A program made the position numbers and the translations under genes. A stretch of 64,000 nt of DNA, taken from NCBI RefSeq assembly GCF_900091565.1, contig NZ_FMCV01000017.1, positions 62,001 to 126,000 of the forward strand, given 5' to 3'. Of this stretch, positions 46,586 to 55,802 are shown one piece after another. Numbering within the stretch: position 1 is the stretch's first letter; every line of letters starts with the position of its first letter. Source of the DNA: Micromonospora marina. GTDB lineage: Bacteria > Actinomycetota > Actinomycetes > Mycobacteriales > Micromonosporaceae. The notes beneath the pieces were generated by a model. It saw only the letters and a list, made by a program, of their open reading frames with translations, searched no databases and was not told the DNA's origin.

Positions 46586-47803
46586 TCAGGCCGGCAGTGT
46601 CACCTGGCCCGGCGTGGACCGGTTGACGGTCGTCCCGTCGCCGAGCTGGCCCCCGCTGTTGTCGCCCCAGCACCACAGAGCGGCGTCGGTACGGATCCCG
46701 CAGCCGTGGTCGGTGACCGCGAGCCCGCCGGTCCAGGTGGTGGCGGCGCCGACCTGGACGGGCGCGAACCGGTGGGTGGTGCTGCCGTCGCCCACCTGGC
46801 CGCCCGAGTTCTTGCCCCAGCACCACAGGGTGCCGTCGGTACGCGACGCGCAGGACGTGTCACTGCCGGCGGCGATCCGGGTCCACGTGGTGGCGGCGCC
46901 GATCTGCACCGGCGCGGTCCGGTATGTGCCGCTCACGCCGAGCTGCCCGTACCCGTTCTCACCCCAGCACCACAACGCGCCGGACCGGATCCCGCAGGTG
47001 TGCGCGTATCCGGCCGTGACGCCGGTCCAGCCGGTCGCGGTGCCGACCTGCGCGGGCGCCGTCTGAGGAGCCAGGTTGCCGAGCCCGAGCTGCCCGTCCG
47101 AGCTGGACCCCCAACACCAGAGCGTGCCGCCGGTCCGGATACCGCAGGTGTGCCCGAACCCGGTCGAGACGCTCACCCAGTCGGTCGCCGTACCGACCTG
47201 CAACGGGGTGTTCGCCACGTACGGCGAGGTGCCGACGCCCAGCTGCGTGGTCCGGTTGAAGCCCCAGCACCAGAGCGTGCCGTCGGTGCGGATCGCGCAG
47301 GTGTGCGTGGGGCCGGCATCGACTCCGGCCCAGGTGGTGGCGGTGCCGACCTGCACCGGGGCGCTGCGGCTGGTGGTGGTCCCGTCGCCGAGCTGGCCCC
47401 GGAAGTTCGAGCCCCAGCACCACAGTGTCCCGTCCGTGCGGACCGCGCAGGTGTGCCCCGAGCCGGCGTCGACGTTCGTCCAGGTGGCGGTGCCGACCCG
47501 GGCCGGGGTGCCGCGGTTCGTGGTGGTCCCGTCACCGAGCTGGCCGCCGTAGTTCGAGCCCCAGCACCACAGTCCCCCGCCGGTGCTGATCGCGCACGTG
47601 TGCGCGCCGCCCGTGGTGACGCTGGCTACGGTGGGCGCGGCGAGCGCGGCGCGCTCGACCGGGCCGGCAGCCGCGTTCGCCGTGCCGGCCGTGAGTGCGG
47701 TGGTGAGCACGAGGCTTCCGGCGCTCATCGCCGCCGCCGCGACGAGGAGTTTCGTCGCACGGCGCCACCGGGCCCGCAGCCGGCCGTCCTGATATCCGCT
47801 CAT
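46586..47803 (-). CDS. Secreted RCC1-repeat beta-propeller protein with paired cysteines
   Basis: 405 residues from the ATG at 47803 behind GGGAGAG. Signal peptide about 16-47 ([26 protein letters not shown], cleavage after ANA). The mature protein is seven RCC1 repeats of about 50 residues, each with an H-x-C-x6-8-LWCWG core and GQLGDGTT turn, so a seven-bladed propeller. Every blade carries two cysteines, which likely form a disulphide per blade. RCC1 folds are protein-protein interaction scaffolds; eukaryotic RCC1 activates Ran, but this one is exported. Bacterial function unknown. Upstream is an 8-bp inverted repeat at 47901-47922. Confidence 0.87.
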   Translation of the reverse strand: MSGYQDGRLRARWRRATKLLVAAAAMSAGSLVLTTALTAGTANAAAGPVERAALAAPTVASVTTGGAHTCAISTGGGLWCWGSNYGGQLGDGTTTNRGTPARVGTATWTNVDAGSGHTCAVRTDGTLWCWGSNFRGQLGDGTTTSRSAPVQVGTATTWAGVDAGPTHTCAIRTDGTLWCWGFNRTTQLGVGTSPYVANTPLQVGTATDWVSVSTGFGHTCGIRTGGTLWCWGSSSDGQLGLGNLAPQTAPAQVGTATGWTGVTAGYAHTCGIRSGALWCWGENGYGQLGVSGTYRTAPVQIGAATTWTRIAAGSDTSCASRTDGTLWCWGKNSGGQVGDGSTTHRFAPVQVGAATTWTGGLAVTDHGCGIRTDAALWCWGDNSGGQLGDGTTVNRSTPGQVTLPA

Positions 47804-47900
47804 GTAGTTGTTCTCTCCCAACGATGTCGGTGCGTGATGGCGTAGGCGAAGCTGCCCCGCGGGACGCCCGGAGACCCGCCGCTTCGTGACACCGACCCTA

Positions 47901-47922
47901 TGCATCGAGTCGATTCGATGCA
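47901..47922. promoter_or_regulatory. Inverted repeat TGCATCGA-N6-TCGATGCA, candidate operator
   Basis: Perfect 8-bp arms with a 6-bp spacer, about 98 bp upstream of the RCC1 start and just after the acVLRF1 stop (47957). Its symmetry fits a dimeric regulator. No regulator gene is adjacent. Confidence 0.45.
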
Positions 47923-47956
47923 CTACCGGCGAGCAGGATCGACCGATCTTTCCGGT

Positions 47957-48595
47957 TCAGCGGACCAGGATGTGGACCGCCCGGGCGGCGGCCACGGCCG
48001 CCACCAGCACCGCGTGCCGGGGCTCCGGCACGTCGAGCAGGCGCGCCGCGCGCAGCGCCGCGAGCGGGGCCAGCCGCCGGTCGGCCAGCACCGTGTCCAC
48101 CGCCCGCCGGTCGCCGCCGCACACCAGCGCCGCCAGCGTGGCCGCCTCCGGCAGCAGCAGGCGTACGGCCAGCTCGGCCGCGTCGCCCAGGGCGGCCTTC
48201 GCCTGGTTGTCGCGCCGCCGGGCGAACCGCTGCTGGGACCAGCCACCGGCGGCGGTGCGCCCCTGCACGTACCTGGTGTCCACCTTGGAGACCACCAGGT
48301 CGGTGCCGTCGGCGACGCCGAGGGCGACCGCGCCCTTGCGGGCCAGGAGCAGGCCGAGCCGGCGGGCCGCCGTGGCGGAAGCGACGAATCCGGGTACGTC
48401 CGCCGACGCGCTCGCGCCGGGCGGGGTGTGCAGCTCGGCGGTGGCGCCGTCCGGGGCGGTGAGCAGCAGCCCGTACTCCTGGACGGTCGTCGCCGGCGGG
48501 CCGTGCCGGTCGGTGAAGCCCTCGACCCAGCGGGCGACGCGGGCCGGGTCCACGTCGACCCACCGGCCGCCTCCGGCTGCGGGTCGGCTGCTCAT
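47957..48595 (-). CDS. acVLRF1 family peptidyl-tRNA hydrolase
   Basis: 212 residues; ATG at 48595. Actinobacterial Vms1-like release factor: eRF1-type fold with VDTRYVQGRTAAGGWSQQRFARRRDNQAKAAL, where the Gly/Ser/Gln loop replaces GGQ and releases nascent chains from stalled 50S-peptidyl-tRNA. The role in ribosome-associated quality control is known for Vms1/ANKZF1 and inferred here. No other RQC gene (RqcH) is in the window. It precedes a LysE remnant on the same strand. Confidence 0.85.
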   Translation of the reverse strand: MSSRPAAGGGRWVDVDPARVARWVEGFTDRHGPPATTVQEYGLLLTAPDGATAELHTPPGASASADVPGFVASATAARRLGLLLARKGAVALGVADGTDLVVSKVDTRYVQGRTAAGGWSQQRFARRRDNQAKAALGDAAELAVRLLLPEAATLAALVCGGDRRAVDTVLADRRLAPLAALRAARLLDVPEPRHAVLVAAVAAARAVHILVR

Positions 48596-48613
48596 GGCAC
48601 GACGGTACGCGGT

Positions 48614-48778
48614 TCAACCGGACAGCAGGGTGGCGACCGCGAGGCCGGCGATCAGCGCGCTGGACACCAGGCCGGTGACCAACCGCCCGCGCGGGCCGGC
48701 CAGCACCCGGCCCACCACCGAACCGCCGCCGGCCACGAGCAGTTGCCAACTCGCCGAGGCCAGGAACGCGCCGGTCAC
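48614..48778 (-). pseudogene. LysE-type exporter C-terminal remnant
   Basis: The frame ending with TGA at 48614-48616 reads VTGAFLASASWQLLVAGGG then SVVGRVLAGPRGRLVTGLVSSALIAGLAVATLLSG, the last two helices of LysE/RhtB amino-acid exporters (about 55 of 200 residues). Upstream, 48779-48890 encodes only a short unrelated frame, so the rest of the gene is gone. A 54-residue product could still be made from the GTG at 48778 but would not be a transporter. Confidence 0.7.
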
Positions 48779-49069
48779 GACGGCGGGCGACCGGTCGAGG
48801 CGGCCGGCAGGTCGCGCTGTCGACGCGCGGCGGTGGCCGCACGGACAGAAGCCTGCTTCGGGTACGCCTCGATCATGGCGTCATTCTGGCCCGATCGCGG
48901 CTGACGCGCCTCTGGTTTCCGTGGCGCGCAGATCAGGGTCTGCGCCTCGGGGAAAGGCGGACGCTAGCCATGCCCCGGCCCGGAAGTCTGTCGCATCCGG
49001 CATGGGCGTCCAGGGTCGCGCCGCGCACACAATGGCCGGGTGTACGACCACCGGCCGAATGGGGTGTCC

Positions 49070-49816
49070 ATGACCGACGAGCAGGTCCGCAGCAACGAGA
49101 CCGTGGTGCCGATGCTGCACTGCGTGTCGCCCGAGGAGACGCTGGCGTTCTGGTCGGCCCTCGGCTTCACGGTGACCTACGAGCAGACCAGGCCGTACCT
49201 GTACCTGGCGTTCCGGTGGAGCGGGTTCGACCTCAACTACAACGGGGCGCCGGCGGGCGTCGACCCGTCGGCGGAGAGGACCGGGGGCTGCGTGGTGATG
49301 GTCGACGCGGTCGCGCCGTACCACGCGACGTTCAGCGAGGCGATGCGACGCGCCTACGGCCGGGTGCTCGTCAAGGGACAGCCCCGGATGACCCGCTACC
49401 GCCCCGGCACCTCGCGGTTCACCGTGATCGATCCATCCGGTAACTCGATCACCTTCATCCAGCGGGACGAGCCGGCAGAGCTGGAGTACGGCGGGTCGAA
49501 GCGGTTGCACGGACTGGCCCGGGCGCTCGACAACGCGCGGATCCTGCGCGAGTTCAAGAACGACGACCGCGCCGCCTTCCGGGCACTCATCCTCGGGCTG
49601 AGCCGCCACGGCGAGGCGGCGCCGACCGTCGAGCGGGCGCAGGTGCTGGCTGCGTTGATCGAACTGGCGGACCTGCTGGCCGAACGGCAGCGGGTGCCCG
49701 AGTGGGGCGCCCGGCTGCGGGCGCTTCCGCTGACCGCCGAGGAGCGCGAACAGGTGCGGCTCGACGTCGCCGACCCGACCGTGCTCGCTCCCTGGTTACC
49801 GAAGGCCGAGGCGTAG
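49070..49816 (+). CDS. VOC (bleomycin-resistance-like) protein with helical C-terminal extension
   Basis: 248 residues; ATG at 49070. The VOC domain (about 13-132) has VPMLHCVSPEETLAFWSALGF, FRWSGFDLNYNG and FTVIDPSGNSITFIQRDEP, resembling bleomycin-binding proteins rather than metal-dependent glyoxalases: the usual His/Glu ligands are not evident. Residues 135-248 add a mainly helical region with RALILGLSRHGEAAPTVERAQVLAALIELADLLAERQR. The fusion is uncommon. The preceding region 48779-49069 has no other gene. Confidence 0.78.
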   Translation: MTDEQVRSNETVVPMLHCVSPEETLAFWSALGFTVTYEQTRPYLYLAFRWSGFDLNYNGAPAGVDPSAERTGGCVVMVDAVAPYHATFSEAMRRAYGRVLVKGQPRMTRYRPGTSRFTVIDPSGNSITFIQRDEPAELEYGGSKRLHGLARALDNARILREFKNDDRAAFRALILGLSRHGEAAPTVERAQVLAALIELADLLAERQRVPEWGARLRALPLTAEEREQVRLDVADPTVLAPWLPKAEA

Positions 49817-49817
49817 A

Positions 49818-49861
49818 CACGTCGGACGCGGCACCCCCGAAGGAGTGCCGCGTCCGACGTG
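49818..49861. terminator. Bidirectional terminator hairpin, perfect 17-bp stem
   Basis: Arms 49818-49834 and 49845-49861 are exact complements with a 10-nt loop, between the VOC gene (49816) and the end of the suf operon (49877). Confidence 0.8.
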
Positions 49862-49876
49862 GTGACTGTGGGTCGG

Positions 49877-50275
49877 TCAGACGTTGAAGCCGAGGGAACG
49901 GAGCTGGTCGCGCCCCTCGTCGGTGATCTTGTCGGGGCCCCACGGCGGCAGCCACACCCAGTTGATCCGGATGTCGTTGACCAGCCCGCCGCCGGGACCG
50001 GTGGTCAGCGCCTGCCGGGCCTGGTCCTCGATCACGTCGGTCAGCGGGCAGGCCGCCGAGGTCAGCGTCATGTCCAGGGTCGCGACGTTCTCGTCGTCGA
50101 CGTGCACGCCGTACACCAGGCCCAGGTCGACCACGTTGATGCCCAGCTCGGGGTCGACGACGTCCTTCATCGCCTCCTCGATGTCACCGATCGCGGCCTT
50201 GCCGCCGGCCGGCGCCGCGGCACCGTCGGTCGCCACCGCGCCGGTCTCGGGAGTCGTGTTCGTCTCGTCGGTCAT
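49877..50275 (-). CDS. sufT: SUF-associated MIP18/DUF59 protein (SufT-like)
   Basis: 132 residues from the ATG at 50275, overlapping the sufU stop (ATGA). DUF59 core: IEEAMKDVVDPELGINVVDLGLVYGVHVD, MTLTSAACPLTDVIEDQ, and GLVNDIRINWVWLPPW; the Cys in SAACPL is the conserved metal-site residue. It helps to deliver or mature Fe-S clusters and is the last gene of the suf operon. Residues 1-30 are Ala/Thr-rich and disordered. Confidence 0.9.
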   Translation of the reverse strand: MTDETNTTPETGAVATDGAAAPAGGKAAIGDIEEAMKDVVDPELGINVVDLGLVYGVHVDDENVATLDMTLTSAACPLTDVIEDQARQALTTGPGGGLVNDIRINWVWLPPWGPDKITDEGRDQLRSLGFNV

Positions 50276-50745
50276 GCCTTCACCTCCGGGCTCACGCCCA
50301 CCCCGGCGCGTGCCGCGGCGTCCTTGAACGCCATCCACGACAATAACGCGCACTTCACCCGGGCCGGGTAGCGCGCGACACCCGCGAACGCCACCCCGTC
50401 TCCGAGCACGTCCTCGTCCGGCGTGACCTGGCCACGCCCGGACATCAACTCCACGAACGCCTCGTGCACCACAGCGGCGTCGCTCGCGGCCCTGCCGCGC
50501 AGCAGCTCGTGCAGGACGCTCGCCGACGCCTGGCTGATCGAGCAGCCCATCCCGTCGTACGAGATGTCGGTGAACACGCTGCCGTCGGTCGTCACCCGTA
50601 CGGTGATCTCGTCGCCGCAGGTCGGGTTGACGTGGTGCGCCTCGCCGACCCGGGCGGCCGGGTCCGTGGCCTCCCGCAGGCCGCGGCCGTGCGGGTGCTT
50701 GTAGTGGTCCAGGATGATGTCCTGGTAGAGAGACTCAAGCTGCAT
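50272..50745 (-). CDS. sufU: SufU Fe-S assembly/sulfur-transfer protein
   Basis: 157 residues; ATG at 50745 shares one base with the SufS stop (TGATG). Zinc/cluster cysteines: NPTCGDE near 43, MGCSISQAS near 68 and RVKCALLSW near 130, the SufU arrangement; the insertion between the second and third Cys marks SufU rather than IscU. It takes sulfur from SufS. An alternative GTG lies just upstream at 50748. Confidence 0.94.
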   Translation of the reverse strand: MQLESLYQDIILDHYKHPHGRGLREATDPAARVGEAHHVNPTCGDEITVRVTTDGSVFTDISYDGMGCSISQASASVLHELLRGRAASDAAVVHEAFVELMSGRGQVTPDEDVLGDGVAFAGVARYPARVKCALLSWMAFKDAAARAGVGVSPEVKA

Positions 50746-52049
50746 CACTGAAACACCTTCCGCACCTGCTCCAGACCCGCCACCAGGGCGTCGATCTCCG
50801 CGGTGGTGGTGTAGAGGTAGAACGACGCCCGCGTCATGGCCGGCACCCTGAAGCGGGTGCACACCGGCCTGGCGCAGTGGTGGCCCACCCGCACCTGCAC
50901 GCCGAGCGCGTCGAGCACCTGCCCGACGTCGTGCGGGTGCACGTCGCCGAGCGCGAACGAGATCGTCCCGCCCCGGCCCACCGGCACCGTCGGACCGAAG
51001 ATCCGCAGACCGGGCACTGTGGCGAGGGCGTCCAGCGCGTACGCCGTCAGCTCCTTCTCGTGCCACTGGATGGCCGGCATGCCCACCGCGGTGAGGTAGT
51101 CCACCGCAGCGCCGAGCGCCACCGCCTCGGCGATCGGCGGGGTGCCCGCCTCGAACCGGGCCGGCGGCGCGGCGAACGTCGAGCCCGCCATCGTCACCGT
51201 CTCGATCATCGAGCCGCCACCCATCACCGGAGGCATCGCGGCGAGCAGCTCGCCCCGGCCCCAGAGCACACCGATGCCGGTCGGGCCGCACATCTTGTGC
51301 CCGGTGAAGACGATGAAGTCGGCGTCGTAGCCGACCACGTCCATCGGCAGGTGCGGCACCGACTGCGAGCAGTCGAGCAGCAGCAACGCGCCGACCTCGC
51401 GGACCCGCGCGGTGATCCGCGAGGTGGCGTTGACGGTGCCGAGGATGTTCGACATGTGCACCAGCGAGACGATCTTCGTCCGCTCGGTGACCAGGTCGTC
51501 CAGGCCGGACTCGTCGAGCCGCCCCTGGTCGGTGACCGGGAACCAGCGCAGCGTCGCGCCGGTGCGCTCCGCCAGCAGCTGCCACGGGACGATGTTCGAG
51601 TGGTGCTCCATCTCGGAGATCACGATCTCGTCGCCGGGACCGAGCCGGAACCGCGGGTCGCCGTCCGCGCGCAGCGAGGCGTTGGAGAACGCGTACGCCA
51701 CGATGTTGATCGCCTCGGTGGAGTTCTTGGTGAACACCACCTCGTCCACGCTCGGCGCGTTGACGAACGCGGCGATCTTGGCCCGCGCGCCCTCGTACGC
51801 CTCGGTCGCCTCGGTACCCAGCGTGTGCACCGAGCGCGACACGTTGGCGTTGTGCAGGGCGTAGTGCTCGGCGAGCACGTCGAGCACCTGCCGCGGCTTG
51901 TGCGAGGTGTTCGCGCTGTCCAGGTAGACGAGCGGGTGACCGTTGACCTCCCGGTCGAGGATCGGGAAGTCGGCCCGCACCTTCGCCACGTCGAAGCGGG
52001 GCACGTCGGCGTACTGCGGCATGCCCGCCGGGATGGCCATCGAGGTCAT
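50745..52049 (-). CDS. sufS: SufS cysteine desulfurase
   Basis: 434 residues; ATG at 52049. PLP enzyme: Lys in FTGHKMCGPTG, conserved His in SEMEHHSNIVPW, and the catalytic Cys in RVGHHCARPVC within the short loop typical of class II (SufS) desulfurases. Supplies persulfide sulfur to SufU. It starts 8 bp after the sufC stop. Confidence 0.96.
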   Translation of the reverse strand: MTSMAIPAGMPQYADVPRFDVAKVRADFPILDREVNGHPLVYLDSANTSHKPRQVLDVLAEHYALHNANVSRSVHTLGTEATEAYEGARAKIAAFVNAPSVDEVVFTKNSTEAINIVAYAFSNASLRADGDPRFRLGPGDEIVISEMEHHSNIVPWQLLAERTGATLRWFPVTDQGRLDESGLDDLVTERTKIVSLVHMSNILGTVNATSRITARVREVGALLLLDCSQSVPHLPMDVVGYDADFIVFTGHKMCGPTGIGVLWGRGELLAAMPPVMGGGSMIETVTMAGSTFAAPPARFEAGTPPIAEAVALGAAVDYLTAVGMPAIQWHEKELTAYALDALATVPGLRIFGPTVPVGRGGTISFALGDVHPHDVGQVLDALGVQVRVGHHCARPVCTRFRVPAMTRASFYLYTTTAEIDALVAGLEQVRKVFQ

Positions 52050-52057
52050 GTCGAGTC

Positions 52058-52831
52058 TCAGGCCCGCGCCGCGCCGGCCCCGGCGACGTACCGCTCGTAG
52101 CCCTCTTCCTCGAGCTTGTCGGCCAGTTCCCGGCCGCCCTGCTCGACGATCCGGCCGGCCACGAAGACGTGCACGAAGTCGGGCTTGATGTAGCGCAGGA
52201 TGCGGGTGTAGTGGGTGATCAGCAGCAGCCCGGTGTCGCCGGTGTCGCGCACCCGGTTCACGCCCTCGCTGACCACGCGCAGCGCGTCCACGTCCAGGCC
52301 GGAGTCGGTCTCGTCGAGGATCGCCATCTTCGGCTTGAGCAGCTCCAGCTGCACGATCTCGTGCCGCTTCTTCTCACCGCCGGAGAAGCCCTCGTTGACG
52401 TTGCGCTGGGCGAACGCCGGGTCCATCTGGAGCTTCTCCATCGCGCCGCGCAGCTCGCCGGCCCAGGTGCGCAGCTTCGGCGCCTCGCCGTCGAGGGCGG
52501 TCTTGGCGGTACGCAGGAAGTTGGCCACCGACACGCCGGGGACCTCGACCGGGTACTGCATGGCCAGGAAGAGACCGGCGCGGGCGCGCTCGTCGACGGA
52601 CATGGACAGCACGTCCTCGCCGTCGAGGGTCACCTCACCGCCGGTGATCTCGTACTTCGGGTGACCGGCGATCGAGTACGCCAGCGTGGACTTGCCGGAG
52701 CCGTTCGGGCCCATGATCGCGTGCGTCTCACCGGAGCGCACGGTCAGGTCGACCCCGTGCAGGATCGGCTTGAGCTCACCCTCGGGCAGCTTGACCGACA
52801 CCTTCAGGTCGCGGATCTCCAGGGTGCTCAT
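52058..52831 (-). CDS. sufC: SufC ATPase
   Basis: 257 residues; ATG at 52831 overlaps the Rieske stop by one base. Soluble ABC ATPase: Walker A GPNGSGKST, signature FSGGEKKR, Walker B MAILDETDSGLD and the SufC-type NFLRTAK region. Drives the SufBCD scaffold. Confidence 0.96.
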   Translation of the reverse strand: MSTLEIRDLKVSVKLPEGELKPILHGVDLTVRSGETHAIMGPNGSGKSTLAYSIAGHPKYEITGGEVTLDGEDVLSMSVDERARAGLFLAMQYPVEVPGVSVANFLRTAKTALDGEAPKLRTWAGELRGAMEKLQMDPAFAQRNVNEGFSGGEKKRHEIVQLELLKPKMAILDETDSGLDVDALRVVSEGVNRVRDTGDTGLLLITHYTRILRYIKPDFVHVFVAGRIVEQGGRELADKLEEEGYERYVAGAGAARA

Positions 52832-53175
52832 CAGCGGGTCACTCCATTGCTCGGCAGCGGACGGCCATCGCCGTCCACGGGAAGGTAGATGTCGCCGTCG
52901 CGGACTTCGACGGAATAGACGGGTACGGGTTCGGTGGCGGGTAGCCCGGTGGGCTCACCGGTACGCAGGTCGAAACGGGATCCGTGCAGCCAGCATTCCA
53001 GCGTGCAGCCCTCGACCTCGCCCTCGGACAGCGCCACGGCGGCGTGCGAGCACTCGTCGTGCACCGCGTAGAACACGTCGTCCTCGCCGTGCACGATCGC
53101 GACCTGCACGCCGTCCACGTCGGCGCTGATCGCGGTGCCCTTCGGCACGTCCTCGGTGGAGCAGATCTTGCGCAT
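52831..53175 (-). CDS. Rieske-type [2Fe-2S] ferredoxin in the suf operon
   Basis: 114 residues; ATG at 53175, which shares one base with the sufD stop. Ligands ECSH and ECWLHGSRFD give the Rieske C-x-H ... C-x2-H set. It resembles biphenyl-dioxygenase-type (NirD-like) small Rieske ferredoxins. Its place between sufD and sufC is conserved in actinobacteria, so it probably supplies electrons for cluster assembly; that role is inferred. Confidence 0.93.
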   Translation of the reverse strand: MRKICSTEDVPKGTAISADVDGVQVAIVHGEDDVFYAVHDECSHAAVALSEGEVEGCTLECWLHGSRFDLRTGEPTGLPATEPVPVYSVEVRDGDIYLPVDGDGRPLPSNGVTR

Positions 53176-54317
53176 CAGGCGCCGGCCTTCGCCAGCCGGG
53201 CCTCGATGGCGTCGCCCAGGCGCTCGCGCAGGTCCTCGACCGGGATCTTGTTGATCAGCTCGGCGAAGAAGCCGCGTACCACCAGGCGCCGCGCCTCGGC
53301 CTCCGGGATGCCCCGGGCCATCAGGTAGAACAGCTGCTCGTCGTCGAACCGGCCGGTCGCGCTGGCGTGCCCGGCGCCGGCGATCTCGCCGGTCTCGATC
53401 TCCAGGTTGGGAACGGAGTCAGCCCGCGCGCCGTCGGTGAGCAGCAGGTTCCGGTTGATCTCGTACGTGTCGGTGCCCGTCGCCTCGGCGCGGATCAGCA
53501 CGTCGCCGACCCAGACCGTGTGCGCGTCGTGGCCCTGCAGCGCGCCCCGGTAGCCGACGTTGCTGCGGCAGTCCGGCACGGTGTGGTCGACCAGCTGCCG
53601 GTGCTCCAGGTGCTGGCCGGAGTCGGCGAAGTAGACGCCGTACAGCTCGGCCTCGCCGCCGCGGCCGGTGTACTCCACCGACGTGTACTGCCGGACCAGG
53701 TCGCCGCCGAGGCTGACCTGCACGTGCAGGATCCGGGCGTCGCGGCCCAGCCGCACCTTGAGGTGCTGCGCCTGCACCGCGTCGTCGGCCCAGTCGGCGA
53801 CGGTGACCAGGATCAGCTTCGCCCCGTCGCCCACCGACACCTCGACGTTGTCGGCCAGCGTGGCCGAGCCGACGTGCTCGATCACCACGGTGGCCTCGGC
53901 GAACCGGTCCACTTCGACGAAGGTGTGGCCGAAGGCGGGCGCCTCGGCGTTCTCGCCGACCACCCGCAGGCGCACCGGCCGCTCCACCACCACGTCGCGG
54001 TCGACGCGCACCAGCAGCGCACCGTCGGCCCCGCCGTACGCGAGCGCGCTGACCCGGTCGAACGGGGTGAGGACGCTGCCCACCCGGGGGTCGTCCCGGC
54101 CGATCCGGTCGACGGTGACGCCCTCGGGCAGGTCACCGTACTCGTGCCGGACCGCGCCGGTCGCGCCCTGCGCCTGCGCGGCCAGGCCGCGCAGGCGCTT
54201 GAGCGGGGTGAAGCGCCACTCCTCCTCCAGGCCGGTCAGGGCCGGGAAGTCGGCGACGTCGTACGAGCGGAGCGCCTGCGACTTGGTCGTGGGCGGCGCG
54301 GAAGCCTGGGTAGTCAT
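53175..54317 (-). CDS. sufD: SufD Fe-S scaffold subunit
   Basis: 380 residues; ATG at 54317. Beta-helix core with the SufB/D C-terminal signature: ENAEAPAFGHTFVEVD then SVPNLEIETGEIAGAGHASATGRFDDEQLFYLMARGIPEAEARRLVVRGF; the conserved His/Cys-bearing loop is partially degenerate, as usual in SufD. Forms the SufBC2D complex with SufB and SufC. 54 bp after sufB. Confidence 0.95.
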   Translation of the reverse strand: MTTQASAPPTTKSQALRSYDVADFPALTGLEEEWRFTPLKRLRGLAAQAQGATGAVRHEYGDLPEGVTVDRIGRDDPRVGSVLTPFDRVSALAYGGADGALLVRVDRDVVVERPVRLRVVGENAEAPAFGHTFVEVDRFAEATVVIEHVGSATLADNVEVSVGDGAKLILVTVADWADDAVQAQHLKVRLGRDARILHVQVSLGGDLVRQYTSVEYTGRGGEAELYGVYFADSGQHLEHRQLVDHTVPDCRSNVGYRGALQGHDAHTVWVGDVLIRAEATGTDTYEINRNLLLTDGARADSVPNLEIETGEIAGAGHASATGRFDDEQLFYLMARGIPEAEARRLVVRGFFAELINKIPVEDLRERLGDAIEARLAKAGA

Positions 54318-54371
54318 CTCTTCCTTGGTCTGTTGTGCGACGACGGTGTCATTAACCGGAGGGCGGCCAGG

Positions 54372-55802
54372 TCAGCCGACCGCACCTTCCATCTGCAGCT
54401 CGATCAGGCGGTTGAGCTCCAGCGCGTACTCCATCGGGAGCTCCTTGGCGATCGGCTCGATGAAGCCGCGCACGATCATCGCCATCGCCTCGTCCTCGCT
54501 CAGGCCCCGGCTCATCAGGTAGAAGAGCTGGTCGTCGCTGACCTTGGAGACGGTCGCCTCGTGCCCCATCGACACGTCGTCCTCGCGGATGTCGACGTAC
54601 GGGTAGGTGTCGGAGCGGGAGATCGTGTCGACCAGGAGCGCGTCGCACTTCACGGTGCTCTTGCTGCTGGTCGAGCCCTCCAGCACCTGCACCAGACCGC
54701 GGTACGAGGTGCGGCCGCCGCCCCGGGCGATCGACTTCGACACGATGGTCGAGGAGGTGTGCGGCGCGGCGTGCACCATCTTGGCGCCGGCGTCCTGGTG
54801 CTGGCCCTCACCGGCCATGGCCACCGAGAGCACCTCGCCCTTGGCGTGCTCGCCGGTCATGTAGACCGCCGGGTACTTCATGGTGACCTTGGAGCCGATG
54901 TTGCCGTCGACCCACTCCATGGTCGCGCCCTCGTGGCACACGGCGCGCTTGGTGACCAGGTTGTAGACGTTGTTCGACCAGTTCTGGATGGTCGTGTACC
55001 GGCACCGGGCGTTCTTCTTGACGATGATCTCCACGACGGCGCTGTGCAGCGAGTCGGAGGAGTAGATGGGCGCGGTGCAGCCCTCGACGTAGTGCACGTA
55101 CGCGCCCTCGTCGACGATGATCAGCGTCCGCTCGAACTGGCCCATGTTCTCCGTGTTGATCCGGAAGTAGGCCTGCAGCGGGATGTCCACGTGCACGCCC
55201 TTCGGCACGTAGATGAACGAGCCACCGGACCAGACGGAGGTGTTCAGCGCGGCGAACTTGTTGTCGCCCACCGGGATGACCGTGCCGAAGTACTCCTTGA
55301 ACAGGTCCTCGTGCTCCCTGAGCGCGGTGTCGGTGTCGAGGAAGACGACGCCCTGCTCCTCCAGGTCCTCACGGATCTGGTGGTAGACCACCTCGGACTC
55401 GTACTGCGCGGCGACGCCGGCGACCAGGCGCTGCTTCTCCGCCTCCGGGATGCCGAGCTTGTCGTAGGTGTTCTTGATGTCCTCGGGCAGGTCCTCCCAG
55501 GAGGTGGCCTGCTTCTCGGTGGACCGGACGAAGTACTTGATGTTGTCGAAGTCGATCCCGGTGAGGTCGGCGCCCCAGTTCGGCATCGGCTTGCGGTCGA
55601 ACAGGCGCAGGCCCTTGAGCCGCAGGTCGAGCATCCAGGCCGGCTCGTTCTTCTTGGCCGAGATGTCCCGGACCACCGCCTCGTTGAGGCCGCGCTGGGC
55701 GGAGGCCCCGGCGACGTCGGGGTCGGCCCAGCCGTACTCGTAACGACCGAGGGCGGCGAGCTGCTCCTCCTGGGTCAGGGGCTGGACGATCTGCTCGGTC
55801 AT
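54372..55802 (-). CDS. sufB: SufB Fe-S scaffold subunit
   Basis: 476 residues; ATG at 55802 overlaps the sufR stop (ATGA). SufB family landmarks: [67 protein letters not shown] (cluster-assembly Cys) and [22 protein letters not shown]. Scaffold for cluster building. Confidence 0.96.
   Translation of the reverse strand: MTEQIVQPLTQEEQLAALGRYEYGWADPDVAGASAQRGLNEAVVRDISAKKNEPAWMLDLRLKGLRLFDRKPMPNWGADLTGIDFDNIKYFVRSTEKQATSWEDLPEDIKNTYDKLGIPEAEKQRLVAGVAAQYESEVVYHQIREDLEEQGVVFLDTDTALREHEDLFKEYFGTVIPVGDNKFAALNTSVWSGGSFIYVPKGVHVDIPLQAYFRINTENMGQFERTLIIVDEGAYVHYVEGCTAPIYSSDSLHSAVVEIIVKKNARCRYTTIQNWSNNVYNLVTKRAVCHEGATMEWVDGNIGSKVTMKYPAVYMTGEHAKGEVLSVAMAGEGQHQDAGAKMVHAAPHTSSTIVSKSIARGGGRTSYRGLVQVLEGSTSSKSTVKCDALLVDTISRSDTYPYVDIREDDVSMGHEATVSKVSDDQLFYLMSRGLSEDEAMAMIVRGFIEPIAKELPMEYALELNRLIELQMEGAVG

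Noticed and set aside
46586-47800. Repeated similar 150-bp units in the RCC1 gene considered as a repeat array or CRISPR.
   Set aside because: They are in-frame protein repeats with diverged sequence, not identical direct repeats with spacers.
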